Below, in pieces: positions 63,876 to 64,000 of a DNA stretch of 64,000 nt. Below the pieces are notes generated by a model. The model did no database searches, was not told where the DNA came from, and worked only from the letters and a program-made list of their open reading frames with translations. Position 1 is the first letter of the stretch. Each line of letters begins with the position of its first letter. This stretch comes from Clostridium sp. AF15-31 (lineage in GTDB: Bacteria > Bacillota > Clostridia > Lachnospirales > Lachnospiraceae): the NCBI RefSeq assembly GCF_003461625.1, contig NZ_QTXL01000005.1, positions 198,378 to 262,377 on the forward strand, in the 5' to 3' direction. A program made the position numbers and the translations under genes.

Positions 63876-64000
63876 TTATCCGAAATATTGCTGCATTAAA
63901 CTATTGAATAAAATCTGTGTCTCATCAAGTGCCTTTTGTACTACAACTTTTGATTTGTCGACTTGGTGGACAAAATCACAATACTCCTTTTGTAACTCCA
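63876..64000 (-). CDS. hsdS: Second type I specificity subunit S, C-terminal end only
   Basis: The visible 41 codons read 'ELQKEYCDFVHQVDKSKVVV' and continue through 'LMQQYFG' to a TAA at 63876. This is the standard C-terminus of HsdS. The rest lies beyond the window. It contains a 27-bp segment (63940-63966) almost identical to 60784-60810 of the other hsdS, in the same orientation. Confidence 0.85.
   Translation of the reverse strand, partial: ELQKEYCDFVHQVDKSKVVVQKALDETQILFNSLMQQYFG

Overview
The window looks like chromosome of a Gram-positive clostridial bacterium, most likely Lachnospiraceae. The evidence is the family content: a mraZ-rsmH-ftsL-PBP division cluster, two T-box leaders, a DUF4317 protein, a TraX protein, an LtaS-type lipoteichoic acid synthase, moderate to low GC and strong AAGGAGG ribosome binding sites. 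I cannot name the species from sequence alone.

Positions 1-39400 are core chromosome. From the left, transcribed leftward: a division-specific penicillin-binding protein (cut by the window edge), FtsL, RsmH and MraZ behind a promoter with four phased MraZ boxes; a short Fur-family protein; and a VanR-like two-component system. Then come a DUF4317 gene, sbcDC, corA, a methyltransferase, hslO (Hsp33), an NhaC antiporter, typA, a radical SAM protein, a pyridoxal kinase, aspS behind a T-box, trpB2 behind a divergent tryptophan T-box, a dihydrouridine synthase, guaB, an LTA synthase, tRNA-Gly(GCC), lgt, ychF, traX, a TrmA-family rRNA methyltransferase, a YbaK/ProX-like deacylase, an EAL phosphodiesterase and a low-molecular-weight tyrosine phosphatase (PTP). 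Between core genes lie three long foldback elements (3538-3754, 7972-8119, 13807-13949) and a 105-bp tandem repeat (14018-14295). Two of the foldbacks share a conserved core but have unrelated, self-complementary outer arms.

Positions 39377-53727 are an integrated element of about 14.3 kb, bounded by an 18-bp direct repeat that encodes the start of the PTP catalytic loop. It carries a Tn916-type integrase and excisionase, an HK97-fold major capsid protein and P27 small terminase with no portal, large terminase or tail genes, a P4-type primase/helicase beside three iteron-like repeats, and cargo. This gene set resembles a phage satellite. Cargo at one end is a GHKL ATPase with a nuclease-like C-terminus. 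Cargo at the other end is a tight five-gene defence operon: RHH regulator, HaeIII-like methyltransferase fused to its endonuclease, ASCH protein, caspase-like protease, and ThsB-like TIR protein. The last two match the protein pair of type IV Thoeris.

Positions 53710 to the end are a second accessory zone. It begins with a diverged copy of the same attachment region and contains a decayed integrase homologous to the intact one, which suggests an older related element stacked at the same site. It holds a HEPN-type protein (ApeA-like), a Panacea antitoxin with a membrane toxin (PanAT-like), and a type I restriction island with hsdR, hsdS, a tyrosine recombinase, a RES-like putative toxin and the end of a second hsdS. 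hsdM must lie outside the window if present.
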